Positions 24,585 to 33,529 of a stretch of 39,108 nt of DNA are shown in pieces. Numbering within the stretch: position 1 is the first letter of the stretch; every line of letters starts with the position of its first letter. The notes below the pieces were generated by a model. The model was given only the letters and a program-made list of their open reading frames with translations, was not told the origin of the DNA and did no database searches. The stretch comes from an uncultured Alphaproteobacteria bacterium (GTDB lineage Bacteria > Pseudomonadota > Alphaproteobacteria > MPNO01 > UBA830): positions 1 through 39,108 of the forward strand of contig CAJWSW010000022.1 of assembly GCA_913046035.1 (NCBI GenBank). Reading direction: 5' to 3'. A program made the position numbers and the translations under genes.

Positions 24585-25399
24585 AGATTATCAGCGGAGG
24601 CGAGCTGAACCCCAGGCATTTTGCCTGGGGCGTCGTTGAAAAAGTAGCAACAATTACCATCAACCGACCGGATCGCAAAAACCCACTTACTTTCGACTCT
24701 TATGCTGAATTACGAGACACCTTTCAAACCTTAAAGTATGTCGACGATATCAAGACCATCGTCATAACCGGCGCCGGCGGGAACTTTTGTTCCGGCGGTG
24801 ATGTCCACGAAATCATTGCCCCACTTCTCGATATGGACATGAAAGAACTACTCCAATTTACCCAAATGACGGGCGATGTGGTTAAGGCTATGCGGGCCTG
24901 CCCGCAACCAATTATCGCAGCCGTCGAGGGCGTATGTGCCGGTGCTGGTGCGATTTTAGCAATGGCTTCCGACCTACGGTATGGAACAGCGGATGCGAAG
25001 ATTTCTTTCCTTTTTACTCGCGTCGGTCTCGCAGGTTGTGACATGGGCGCCTGCTCTATTCTTCCGCGCATTATCGGCCAGGGTCGCGCATCCGAACTTC
25101 TCTATACTGGAAGGGCGATGTCGGGTAAGGAAGCGCACAATTGGGGGTTTTTCAACGGACTGACGACACCTGGCGAGACATTATCAGAAGCGGAAAAACA
25201 GGCTGCGCGACTTGCCGATGGTCCGACTTTTGCGCATAGCATTACCAAACGCCAAATGCATATGGAATGGAACATGAGCATCGACGATGCCATTACTGCC
25301 GAAGCCGAAGCGCAAGCTATTTGCATGCAGACGCGCGACTTTCGACGCGCTTACGACGCCTTCGCCGCTAAACAGAAACCCGTCTTTAAAGGGAACTAA
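24581..25399 (+). CDS. Enoyl-CoA hydratase-family protein of the aryl-CoA operon
   Basis: A 272-residue crotonase. It has [30 protein letters not shown] (oxyanion hole), [20 protein letters not shown], and [21 protein letters not shown]. Asp/Met occupy the positions where ordinary hydratases have the second catalytic Glu. This DMGA form is one I associate with the 2-aminobenzoyl-CoA cluster, where the protein probably hydrates or cleaves a ring-derived CoA ester. It starts at GTG 24581, overlapping the MarR stop (GTGA), with GGAGG 7 nt before. An 8-bp perfect hairpin lies at 24610-24630, ten codons into the gene. The next gene follows after 3 nt. Confidence 0.9.
   Translation: MKIISGGELNPRHFAWGVVEKVATITINRPDRKNPLTFDSYAELRDTFQTLKYVDDIKTIVITGAGGNFCSGGDVHEIIAPLLDMDMKELLQFTQMTGDVVKAMRACPQPIIAAVEGVCAGAGAILAMASDLRYGTADAKISFLFTRVGLAGCDMGACSILPRIIGQGRASELLYTGRAMSGKEAHNWGFFNGLTTPGETLSEAEKQAARLADGPTFAHSITKRQMHMEWNMSIDDAITAEAEAQAICMQTRDFRRAYDAFAAKQKPVFKGN
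24610..24630. repeat. Perfect GC-rich inverted repeat inside the hydratase gene
   Basis: CCCCAGGC-ATTTT-GCCTGGGG, an 8-bp stem and 5-nt loop, starts 29 nt after the GTG. There is no T-run after it on either strand, so it is not an ordinary terminator. It may affect mRNA stability or be a chance result of codons for N-P-R-H-F-A-W-G. Confidence 0.5.
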
Positions 25400-25402
25400 A
25401 CC

Positions 25403-26611
25403 GTGACTGAACGAACCTATCTAAATTGGCCCTTCCTCGAGGAATCTCATCGGCAACTGGCCAATGATTTTCGCATCTGGGCAGATCAGAAAATTGCGCC
25501 ACTGTCGGACCACGAACCCAGGGACGACGCCGGTCTGGACGCGCTTGCGCGCGAATTAGTTAAACGCTTCGCGGCAGGCGGCTGGTTACAGTATTCAGTG
25601 CCAGCGCCTTGGGGAGGAAAATATCCTTCGCTTGACGTCCGGGCGCTTTGTCTGATGCGAGAGATCCTCGCACAATATTCTGGTATGGCGGACTTTTCAT
25701 TTGTTATGCAGGGACTCGGCTCCGGCCCGATTTCACTTTTCGGTTCTGAGGTTATGCGAAGAAAGTACTTACCTGATGTCGCTTCCGGACGACGAATTGC
25801 CGCCTTCGCTTTGTCAGAGGTTGACTCTGGATCCGACGTCGCAGCCATGAAAACCAATGCCAGGCTCGATGGCGAACATTATATCTTAAACGGTGCAAAG
25901 ACTCTCATATCAAACGGAGGTTTAGCAGATCAATACGTAGTATTTTGTCGCACTGAAGATAGCCCCGGCGCAAGAGGCCTTTCGGCGCTTGTTGTCGAAG
26001 CTAACACACCGGGATTAGAAGTAACGGATCGCTTTAACGTAATTGCCCCCCACCCTCTTGGTCGCCTCGAATTTAAGGATTGCAGGGTGCCTGCGAGCAA
26101 CCTTCTTGGTGAACCAGGGGATGGGTTTAAAATTGCAATGTCGTCACTTGATGTATTCCGTTCGACCGTCGGTGCGGCTGCGCTCGGCTTCGCCCGCCGC
26201 GCTAATACGGAAGCAATAGCGCAAGCACGTCAACGTATTTCATTTGGAAAGCCCATAGCAGATTATCAATTGATACAAGAGAAACTTGCAGACGCCGCTT
26301 TAAAGATAGATGCGGCGGCGCTGCTCGTTTACAGATCTGCTTGGACCAAAGACACTCAAGGTGGCCGCGTAACCCGCGAAGCTGCGATGGCTAAATTATA
26401 CGCGACCGAGATGGCACAGGAGGTGATTGACCAAGCCGTGCAGATCTCGGGCGGCATGGGCGTCGTCGTCGGATCCACTGTGGAGAGATTATATCGCGAA
26501 ATTCGGGGACTTCGGATTTACGAAGGCACTAGCGAAATACAAAAGCTGATCATAGCGGGGGAAGCATTATCAGTCGTTGAAGGAGAGGAAGCCATGAAAG
26601 CGGCTGAATAA
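25403..26611 (+). CDS. Acyl-CoA dehydrogenase
   Basis: A 402-residue FAD-dependent acyl-CoA dehydrogenase. It has [19 protein letters not shown] (flavin/substrate loop), [38 protein letters not shown], a QISGGMGV segment, and the C-terminal [20 protein letters not shown], in which the Glu of YEGTSE is at the catalytic base position. It starts with GTG, and AAGGG lies 9 nt upstream. It is in an operon with a hydratase (3-nt gap) and a CoA ligase (4-nt gap). In this context it should oxidise an alicyclic or ring-opened CoA thioester rather than a fatty acid. Electron-transfer flavoprotein genes are not in the window. Confidence 0.95.
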   Translation: MTERTYLNWPFLEESHRQLANDFRIWADQKIAPLSDHEPRDDAGLDALARELVKRFAAGGWLQYSVPAPWGGKYPSLDVRALCLMREILAQYSGMADFSFVMQGLGSGPISLFGSEVMRRKYLPDVASGRRIAAFALSEVDSGSDVAAMKTNARLDGEHYILNGAKTLISNGGLADQYVVFCRTEDSPGARGLSALVVEANTPGLEVTDRFNVIAPHPLGRLEFKDCRVPASNLLGEPGDGFKIAMSSLDVFRSTVGAAALGFARRANTEAIAQARQRISFGKPIADYQLIQEKLADAALKIDAAALLVYRSAWTKDTQGGRVTREAAMAKLYATEMAQEVIDQAVQISGGMGVVVGSTVERLYREIRGLRIYEGTSEIQKLIIAGEALSVVEGEEAMKAAE

Positions 26612-26615
26612 AGGT

Positions 26616-28262
26616 ATGAGCAAGCGTCTTCCAGGCGGACATACTGCCCACGTCGACACTTTTGCGGCAGATAATCTCCCGCCTCTTGAAGCATTGCCGA
26701 AGTTCGATTTCGACGGTCTCCCTATTTTGCGGTCTTATCCTGACCGTATAAATGCCGGCGCCGAACTACTAGACCAGATGTGCGTTACCGGTTTTGGTGA
26801 CAATCCTGTGCTTCATTATGAAGAAACAACATGGACGTACAACGAGCTTCGAGCTATTTCCGACCGCATCGCCAAGGTTTTAGTAGAAGACCAAGGATTA
26901 ATCCCGGGAAACCGTGTGCTTCTCCGATCAGCTAACAATCCGATGCTTGTCGCATGCTGGTGCGCTGTTCTTAAAGCCGGTGGCATTTGTGTTACCACTA
27001 TGCAACTTCTTCGAGCGCGTGAGCTTAACTATATCGTTAAAAAGGCGGAAATTAAGCATGCTCTCTGCGATATCACGCTAGCAGATGAAATGCAGAAAAC
27101 TTGCCAACATACACCTGACCTGCGCGACCCTCTCTATTTCACTGCAACTGGTGACGGCGAAGTATCGTTAGACTGCGCGATAGCTTCCAAAACAGGGGGA
27201 TTTGACAATTGCGATACAGCTGCAGATGACACTGCACTTATAGCATTCACGTCCGGTACAACTGGCTCTCCCAAGGCTACTATGCATTTTCATCGTGACA
27301 TTATGGCAATGACGGATTGCTTTCCTCGCTCATTCGCAATGGCAGAGCCTCACGACATTTTCACCGGAACACCGCCACTAGCCTTTACTTTTGGGCTGGG
27401 CGGGCTGACCTGCTTCCCTATGCGTTTCGGCGCATCTACGAGGTTTTTTCCAGACCCTCTCCGGCCAGAGGATATGATGGCTGCAATTGAAAGGTATAAA
27501 ATAACAGGTCTTTACACCGCACCGACCATGTATCGGCAACTCGCAGATCTCGCGAATGATTATGACATATCAAGCCTAAAAAAATGTGTTTCCGCCGGAG
27601 AAACACTACCAAAAGCTACATGGGAAGCATTTTTTAACGCCACCGGTATTCCGATCGTCGATGGATTAGGATCGACTGAAATGATCCATATCTTCGTTTC
27701 CGCGAGCCCATCAGAAATGCGGGCTGGCTTCACCGGTAGGGCAATTCCTGGCTACCGCGCTAAAGTAGTGGACGAAGAGGGTAAGGAATTGCCTCCCAAT
27801 ACTCCCGGGCTATTAGCGGTGCAGGGGCCCACCGGATGCCGATATCTCGCTGACGATAGACAAGCCCAATATGTAAAGGATGGTTGGAATTATCCCGGCG
27901 ACGTCTATCAAATGGATGAAGATGGCTACTTTAAATACATCGCCCGCGCCGACGATATGATAATTTCTGCCGGGTACAATATTGCGGGACCTGAAGTCGA
28001 AAACGCCTTACTCGATCACGAAGCGGTGTCAGAATGCGCAGTTGTGGGCAAGCCAGATAAAAAACGTACAAATATCGTGAAGGCTTTCGTAGTCCTCCGC
28101 ATGGGGTTTGATGCAGACGTTGAAACCGCAAAAATCCTTCAGGACTATGTCAAGAATGAAATAGCGCCATACAAATATCCGCGGGAAATCGAATTTGTGG
28201 GAGAATTACCCAAGACCGAGACAGGAAAACTTCAGCGGTTTAGGCTTCGCGATAAAACGTAA
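26616..28262 (+). CDS. Aryl-CoA ligase, probable 2-aminobenzoate-CoA ligase
   Basis: A 548-residue AMP-forming acyl-CoA synthetase. The phosphate loop is AFTSGTTGSPKATMHFHRD (near residue 210). GLGSTEMIHIF carries the A5-type motif, YPGDVYQMDEDGYF the A7 and A8-side residues, and the C-terminal PKTETGKLQRFRLR the catalytic Lys (A10). Length and motifs fit the benzoate/2-aminobenzoate-CoA ligase group, and the neighbouring genes favour 2-aminobenzoate. It is the last gene of the SDR-MarR-hydratase-dehydrogenase-ligase operon. It would activate the aromatic acid to its CoA ester in the cytoplasm, the substrate for the 805-residue fusion enzyme encoded nearby. Confidence 0.85.
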   Translation: MSKRLPGGHTAHVDTFAADNLPPLEALPKFDFDGLPILRSYPDRINAGAELLDQMCVTGFGDNPVLHYEETTWTYNELRAISDRIAKVLVEDQGLIPGNRVLLRSANNPMLVACWCAVLKAGGICVTTMQLLRARELNYIVKKAEIKHALCDITLADEMQKTCQHTPDLRDPLYFTATGDGEVSLDCAIASKTGGFDNCDTAADDTALIAFTSGTTGSPKATMHFHRDIMAMTDCFPRSFAMAEPHDIFTGTPPLAFTFGLGGLTCFPMRFGASTRFFPDPLRPEDMMAAIERYKITGLYTAPTMYRQLADLANDYDISSLKKCVSAGETLPKATWEAFFNATGIPIVDGLGSTEMIHIFVSASPSEMRAGFTGRAIPGYRAKVVDEEGKELPPNTPGLLAVQGPTGCRYLADDRQAQYVKDGWNYPGDVYQMDEDGYFKYIARADDMIISAGYNIAGPEVENALLDHEAVSECAVVGKPDKKRTNIVKAFVVLRMGFDADVETAKILQDYVKNEIAPYKYPREIEFVGELPKTETGKLQRFRLRDKT

Positions 28263-28338
28263 TACCCACTAAACGCCAAAACAGAGGCTGAGTTCAATAC
28301 GGGAGTAAGTTCAAATAGCACCCATCGTTAACCGCAAA

Positions 28339-29043
28339 CTACCTTCCAGAGACCTCATAGCAAACTGTGTCACGCGCGAACTGCTCATACAAATCAAGCA
28401 TCCGTTCACGCCAAGCATAGACAGGGTCTTCCTCACTGAGTAACTGGAACGGGCTGGTTACACGAGCCCACTGGAACTGAGAAAACACGACATAATCTGC
28501 GTATGCTGGCTCGTCGCCGCTAATGAAGGGCTGCCCCTTCCGAAATGATGTTCGGATCGGATCAAGTGTCCGGTAAAGATTTATGACCCGATCTTCGCGG
28601 CCATCCTGAACCTCCTCTAACGTGCGTTTATACATTTTTTCCATAGTTTCTCGAAAATACTTACGATCCTGCATATGCGCCGCATCAAGCACGTCGCGTG
28701 CAATTAATGGCCCAAGAGCAACATTAACTGCACGGTCGCACCATGAATTGATTATCCGGGTTACACCCTCGCCTATTGAACCACCCAATAGGCTCGGTTT
28801 ATCTGGATAAGCCTCATCAAGATAAAGTGCTATGTCCCAGGAATCGACCTTTATAACTTCATCGTCGACCATCACCGGTACGCTTTTTGCGTCAGCGAAA
28901 GCGATGGTTTCCTTATCTGTAAGCAACAACGGTAAAGGCTCAAATTCCAATCCCTTATGTTTAAGCGCCATTTTCGCACGCCACGAAAACTGACTGTAAC
29001 GACGGTCACTATCGCCGAGGAGTTCATAAAGTCTGATGGTCAT
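28339..29043 (-). CDS. Glutathione S-transferase, LigE-like (beta-etherase family)
   Basis: A 234-residue GST with an N-terminal thioredoxin-fold domain (SQFSWRAKMALKHKGL, VPVMVDDE, VDSWDIALYLDEAYPDKP) and a C-terminal helical domain (EEVQDGREDRV, ADYVVFSQFQWA, LLSEEDPVYAWRERMLDLYE). These segments match the sphingomonad lignin beta-etherase LigE closely, including the DSW-x-IA-x-YLDE-x-YPD-x-P run. LigE-type enzymes cleave aryl ether bonds of lignin dimers with glutathione. Cleavage activity here is not proven, since related GSTs do other conjugations or isomerisations. GGAGAA precedes the ATG. It stands alone between the ligase operon and the fusion enzyme gene, 110 nt upstream of which the latter ends. 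Confidence 0.85.
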   Translation of the reverse strand: MTIRLYELLGDSDRRYSQFSWRAKMALKHKGLEFEPLPLLLTDKETIAFADAKSVPVMVDDEVIKVDSWDIALYLDEAYPDKPSLLGGSIGEGVTRIINSWCDRAVNVALGPLIARDVLDAAHMQDRKYFRETMEKMYKRTLEEVQDGREDRVINLYRTLDPIRTSFRKGQPFISGDEPAYADYVVFSQFQWARVTSPFQLLSEEDPVYAWRERMLDLYEQFARDTVCYEVSGR

Positions 29044-29153
29044 TTTCGGGTTCTCCGGTGACGAAATTTAGCGCCAAACTGTAGCGCGAAGACAAGATCA
29101 GAAATGATTGACGGCCTGGATCTAACGACCCTTAAAAGGCTGACGGGTGGATA

Positions 29154-31571
29154 TTACTCTGCAGCTTCGTTACGTGATCCTTCAGCCGGTCCGACGGCTG
29201 CATCCTTCATTTCCCATTCAAGCGTTTTTTTTGTATCCAAGCTGCGCCCTTCTTCCCTATTTGTAACAGGCTTGGCTTGCTCGCGCAGTTCTTCCAATTG
29301 AAGGCGGTTGCGCTCGAATTGTCTGAATGCTGCGAACTTCGCTGACATATATTGCTCTGGCCAAACGACATCTTTAACACCGTAATGGGCTGCCGCTTGT
29401 TGGGTAAAATAGGGATTGTAGAGATGAGTGCGCGCTAAAGCCACCAAGTCGCTGCGGCCGGCACCGATAATAGTGTTGACCTGATCCCAATCGGATATGT
29501 TTCCAGCGACCATTGTTGGAATATCTGCCTCGATGCGAATTTGCTCTGAAAAAGGCGCTTGGAACATTCGTCCATAGATTGGTTTCTCAGAAGCGTCAGT
29601 CTGACCCGTAGAAACGTTAATGAGGTCACAACCATGTTCTTTGAAGGCATTTGCAATACTAACTGCATCCGCGCTAGTGGTTCCACCCTCAACCCAGTCC
29701 GTCGCTGAGATCCTCACCGACATCGGACGTTCTTTAGGCCAAATGGCGCGACATGCGTCAAAGACCTCAAGTGGATATCGTAGACGGTTTTGAAGGGGTC
29801 CCCCATATTCATCGGTGCGCTGGTTAGTGAATGGTGAGAGAAATGAAGCCAATACATACCCGTGGGCGCAGTGAAGTTCAGCCATATCAAAGCCAGCGCG
29901 CGCGGCGCGTTCAAAGGCAGCAACAAAATCTGCCTTAACACGGTCCATGTCGGTACGTGTCATTTCGCGCGGCACTGCCGAATTGGCCAAATACGGCAAC
30001 GGGGACGCAGCAATAATCTCCCATGCGCCCACATCTAATGGTTCGTCCATACCCTCCCAGGCAAGCTTTGTAGCCCCTTTGCGGCCTGCATGACCAATCT
30101 GCATCGCCATTTTTGCGTCAGTGCGTTCATGAGCGAAAGAAACAATGCGTTTCCATTGCGCTTCATGGGCGTCGGTCCAGATACCGACACACCCGGGGGT
30201 TATGCGCGCATCTGGTGAGACGCAGGTCATTTCAGTGTATACCAGCCCGGCTCCACCCATTGCTCTACTGGTATAATGGCTAAAATGCCAGTCGTCAGGA
30301 TTTCCGTCTTCAGCGCAATACTGACACATAGGAGATACAACAACTCGGTTCGACAGACGCATTTCGCGCAGTTGAAACGGCGCGAACATCGGCGGGACGC
30401 TCTTTTTTTTCAGCTGCGGTGCGCCGAATTTCTCTGCCGCTTCATCGGAGAATGCCTTGTCAACCGCCTTTACGAATTCACGATCTCTTAGCCGCAGGTT
30501 ATCGTACGTGATCGCCTTAGATCTCGACATCAGACTAAAGTTGAATTGAACGGGGTCCATCCCCCAATAACGCCTGACGTTCTCGAACCAAGATAGTGAA
30601 ACGTCGGCGGCATGTTGCGTCCGCTCAACTTCATCCCTTCGCGATGCGTCATAAAGCTTGAGCGCTTCACGAGGGTTAGCCTCCTGCTTACAGCATTCAA
30701 ACAGTGCGATAGCATCTTCCATAGCAAGTTTAGTGCCTGACCCAATGGAATAATGCGCCGTATGTGCGCAATCGCCCATAATAACTAAGTTGTCCTTCAC
30801 CCAGGTCTCACACCGGATCATGGGGAAGTTTCGCCAAACAGACCGATTTGTGATTATTGGGTGACCGTCGAGTAAGTCTGCGTAGAGGTTCGAGACATAA
30901 GCAACGGTCTCATCCTCCGACGCTTTCTCCATGCCTGCCTTCTTCCACGTCTGCTCCGTGGTCTCGACAATCATGGTACTCATCTCACTATTATACTGAT
31001 AAGCGTGGAGGTTCCAGATGCCCGCTTCGTTTTCTCGAAAATCAAAAGTGAAAGCTGGTAGAGGTTTAGTCGACCCGAGCCACACAAACTTGTTTGGCCG
31101 CCAATCGAAACTCGGTTTAAAGTGATCAACGAATTCATCGCGCACCCATGAATTAATTCCGTTGGCAGCGATGATCATATCGGCATCTGGTCTTAATTGA
31201 TCAAGCGAGTGGATTTCGCGTTGGAACTCCATTTCGATGCCGACTTCACCACAACACCCTTGGAGTATCAGCAGCATGTCTTTCCGCGACATGCCACAGA
31301 ACCCATTACCGCCAATCGCGATTTCTGAGCCTTTGTAATAGGTGACAATATCGTCCCAGTAAGCAAACGTCTGACGAATTCGGTCATACGAAACTTGATC
31401 GTAGTCCCGGAAATGGCCCAGCGTTTCCGCCGAGAAAACAACGCCAAAGCCGAACGTGTCATCAGCCTGGTTCTGTTCGTAAATTTTGATTTGATGAGAC
31501 GGATCAGCCTTCTTCATGAGAAGTGAAAAATAAAGTCCCGCGGGACCGCCGCCGATAACCTCAATTTTCAT
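29154..31571 (-). CDS. Bifunctional 2-aminobenzoyl-CoA monooxygenase/reductase-type flavoprotein
   Basis: An 805-residue fusion. Residues 1 to about 385 are a salicylyl-CoA 5-hydroxylase-like FAD monooxygenase, with IGGGPAGLYFSLLMKKAD near the N-terminus and the second FAD motif GDCAHTAHYSIGSGTKLAM. Residues from about 395 to 760 are an Old Yellow Enzyme-type FMN reductase: MFAPFQLREMRLSNRVVVSP, MCQYCAEDG, QIGHAGRKGAT, and ELHCAHGYVLASFLSPFTN with the proton-donor Tyr. This order is that of 2-aminobenzoyl-CoA monooxygenase/reductase, which hydroxylates and then reduces the aromatic ring of anthraniloyl-CoA; a related fusion is annotated as salicylyl-CoA 5-hydroxylase/oxidoreductase. It is divergent from dcd. 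A sequence related to the 23193 palindrome lies 38-53 nt upstream of its start. Whether the substrate is the 2-amino or 2-hydroxy ester is not settled by sequence. Confidence 0.88.
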   Translation of the reverse strand: MKIEVIGGGPAGLYFSLLMKKADPSHQIKIYEQNQADDTFGFGVVFSAETLGHFRDYDQVSYDRIRQTFAYWDDIVTYYKGSEIAIGGNGFCGMSRKDMLLILQGCCGEVGIEMEFQREIHSLDQLRPDADMIIAANGINSWVRDEFVDHFKPSFDWRPNKFVWLGSTKPLPAFTFDFRENEAGIWNLHAYQYNSEMSTMIVETTEQTWKKAGMEKASEDETVAYVSNLYADLLDGHPIITNRSVWRNFPMIRCETWVKDNLVIMGDCAHTAHYSIGSGTKLAMEDAIALFECCKQEANPREALKLYDASRRDEVERTQHAADVSLSWFENVRRYWGMDPVQFNFSLMSRSKAITYDNLRLRDREFVKAVDKAFSDEAAEKFGAPQLKKKSVPPMFAPFQLREMRLSNRVVVSPMCQYCAEDGNPDDWHFSHYTSRAMGGAGLVYTEMTCVSPDARITPGCVGIWTDAHEAQWKRIVSFAHERTDAKMAMQIGHAGRKGATKLAWEGMDEPLDVGAWEIIAASPLPYLANSAVPREMTRTDMDRVKADFVAAFERAARAGFDMAELHCAHGYVLASFLSPFTNQRTDEYGGPLQNRLRYPLEVFDACRAIWPKERPMSVRISATDWVEGGTTSADAVSIANAFKEHGCDLINVSTGQTDASEKPIYGRMFQAPFSEQIRIEADIPTMVAGNISDWDQVNTIIGAGRSDLVALARTHLYNPYFTQQAAAHYGVKDVVWPEQYMSAKFAAFRQFERNRLQLEELREQAKPVTNREEGRSLDTKKTLEWEMKDAAVGPAEGSRNEAAE

Positions 31572-31608
31572 ACAACAATAACGCCCTTACGATGCCAACG
31601 AATGAATT

Positions 31609-31624
31609 ACTTCAAGTTTAAAAT
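31609..31624. promoter_or_regulatory. Degenerate copy of the candidate MarR site upstream of the fusion flavoprotein
   Basis: Aligned with the palindrome at 23193-23208, the stretch CTTCAAGTTTAAAAT (31610-31624) matches 11 of 15 positions, including AAG and TTAAAA. It lies 38-53 nt upstream of the minus-strand ATG at 31571, where a repressor could act. The region is AT-rich, so a chance match is possible. Confidence 0.3.
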
Positions 31625-31740
31625 AAAGTTTTTCAAGCTCATATATAGTACAACTCACTCCAAAAAACTCTCATAAACTATCCACAAGTGAAAGCACCCA
31701 TTTCTCGCCACCGATAGAGAGATTCGCGTAAACTTGAAAT

Positions 31741-32877
31741 ATGACGCAATACCCTGCAACTGATTATGTAGAAGGCAAGCCGAAAGGGATCTTTCCGTCA
31801 CAAGCACTCCTTGATATGGTTACCAATGGCACTGTGAGTGCTTCACAGCCCATCTCCCCCGATCTTATTCAGCCAGCAAGCATAGACCTCCGGATGGGCG
31901 AATTTGCCTGGCGCGTTCAGGCAAGTTTCCTACCCGGTCCGAATGCTTCGGTAGAGGAAAAAGTTCGCGCCTTCGAAATGCATCGCATTGATCTGACTGA
32001 TGGTGCAGTCCTCGAGAAAGGCTGCGTCTACATTGTTCCGCTTTTGGAACACCTCTCCCTGCCCGACGATTTGTCTGCCTTCGCCAACCCAAAAAGCTCA
32101 ACCGGACGGCTTGATATCTTCACCCGCGTTATCTCCAACCAAGGCACAAGGTTTGACCTTATACGCCCTGGCTATTCCGGACCACTTTACGCTGAAGTAT
32201 CACCCAAAACATTTTCAATCAAACTACGCACAGGATCTCGCTTGAGCCAACTCAGATTGCGCAGGGGACACTCCGAGGTAACGCCAGAAGATCTGCTACA
32301 ACTTCATGAGGAAAATGGATTAGTCGACTCCGAGATCGATCCAAATGAGATTAAAGAGCATCAAAGCCTCAGCCTTCGCCTGGATCTGCGCAGCAACGGT
32401 GTAGATGGGATCCTAGGCTGGCGAGCTCGGCGTCATGCTGGAATTATCGACGTAGACAAACCAAACCAATATGACCCCGCTGACTTTTGGGAACCCGTCG
32501 CTGCGCGCGGTAGCGGGATTATTCTCAACCCCGATGATTTCTACATTCTAGCAACCCGCGAAGCTGTCACTGTGCCTCCTGATTATGCAGCCGAAATGGT
32601 TGCTTACGACACCCTCGTCGGAGAATTCCGTGTCCATTACGCTGGTTTCTTCGACCCTGGCTTCGGATGGGACTCTCAAAACCCATTGGCCGGCTCGCGC
32701 GGCGTTTTAGAGGTTAGGTCACACGATGTCCCGTTTCTCCTCGAACATGAACAAATTATCGGAAGATTGCGTTATGAGCATTTAACGGCGAGGCCGGATA
32801 AAATCTACGGAACGGCTATCGGGTCCCACTATCAGGGACAGGGCTTAAAGTTGGCAAAACAGTTTAGAGTAGCGTAG
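31741..32877 (+). CDS. dcd: dCTP deaminase, long alphaproteobacterial type
   Basis: A 378-residue protein about twice the length of E. coli Dcd (193), built of two dUTPase-fold halves. The first half contains PDLIQPASIDLRMG, NPKSSTGRLDIFTRVI and RPGYSGPLYAEVSPKTF. The second contains VAYDTLVGEFRVHYAGFFDP and SRGVLEVRSHDVPFLLEHEQ. It deaminates dCTP to dUTP for thymidylate synthesis. It is a housekeeping gene set within the aromatic region, with its own short upstream gap shared with the fusion flavoprotein. No ribosome binding site is obvious before the ATG. Its stop is 20 nt from the converging thioesterase gene. Confidence 0.93.
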   Translation: MTQYPATDYVEGKPKGIFPSQALLDMVTNGTVSASQPISPDLIQPASIDLRMGEFAWRVQASFLPGPNASVEEKVRAFEMHRIDLTDGAVLEKGCVYIVPLLEHLSLPDDLSAFANPKSSTGRLDIFTRVISNQGTRFDLIRPGYSGPLYAEVSPKTFSIKLRTGSRLSQLRLRRGHSEVTPEDLLQLHEENGLVDSEIDPNEIKEHQSLSLRLDLRSNGVDGILGWRARRHAGIIDVDKPNQYDPADFWEPVAARGSGIILNPDDFYILATREAVTVPPDYAAEMVAYDTLVGEFRVHYAGFFDPGFGWDSQNPLAGSRGVLEVRSHDVPFLLEHEQIIGRLRYEHLTARPDKIYGTAIGSHYQGQGLKLAKQFRVA

Positions 32878-32897
32878 ATTTTTATATAGCTTAACCA

Positions 32898-33314
32898 TCA
32901 AAAAAATCGGCGGCGTATTTCTTCTGGAACATCTATTGCTTTGATGCCCCATTCTGACGTCGGATCTTTTATAACCATCACGCGGCGTTCAAACCCTTCA
33001 AGAGCAATCTTTCCATTTGAATGCTCAACGCGATGTTTCACAATAAATGTTTTTCTCGCCCATTCATCGACCCGGCTAGTCATTATTAACCGGGTACCCA
33101 GCTTACAGGCATTCATGTAATCTGTGCCGTTTTCCACCAAAGGCATCCCACTGATATTAAATTCTTGCTCAAGTTCCTCGTAGGACAGGCTGTTTTCAGA
33201 AAATAAGTGCTCAGTTGCCTGATCAAACCAGATATAAAAATTTGGATAAAACACGATACCAGCGGCATCGCAATGCGCCCACGATACCGTTATTTCTTTA
33301 ACCAATTCCTTCAT
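32898..33314 (-). CDS. 4-hydroxybenzoyl-CoA thioesterase-like hot-dog protein
   Basis: A 138-residue acyl-CoA thioesterase of the 4HBT/YbgC hot-dog family. WAHCDAAGIVFYPNFYIWFD holds the catalytic Asp16, at the place of Asp17 in Pseudomonas 4-hydroxybenzoyl-CoA thioesterase. I start at ATG 33314 because AAGGAGA stands 5 nt before it; the frame is open to 33362 but that extension lacks a ribosome binding site. It lies near the aryl-CoA genes and may release CoA from dead-end aromatic thioesters. The substrate is an inference from context. Confidence 0.88.
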   Translation of the reverse strand: MKELVKEITVSWAHCDAAGIVFYPNFYIWFDQATEHLFSENSLSYEELEQEFNISGMPLVENGTDYMNACKLGTRLIMTSRVDEWARKTFIVKHRVEHSNGKIALEGFERRVMVIKDPTSEWGIKAIDVPEEIRRRFF

Positions 33315-33529
33315 AGAATCTCCTTGCCCTGCTCCCGTTAACCTGAAATTTATGGAAACCACGCAACTTTTGTACTGAACAGATTTTATTACGCCGTGCG
33401 CAACGTTAATGTCCTAGTTGTCAAATCCGCGTTCTCCATCAAAACAGAACCGAATCAATTTTCTCGCTTTGCTTTCCTGACAAACACTCTAAATTGGTAG
33501 AAAATCATAGAACAGTGATGGAAGCGGCG

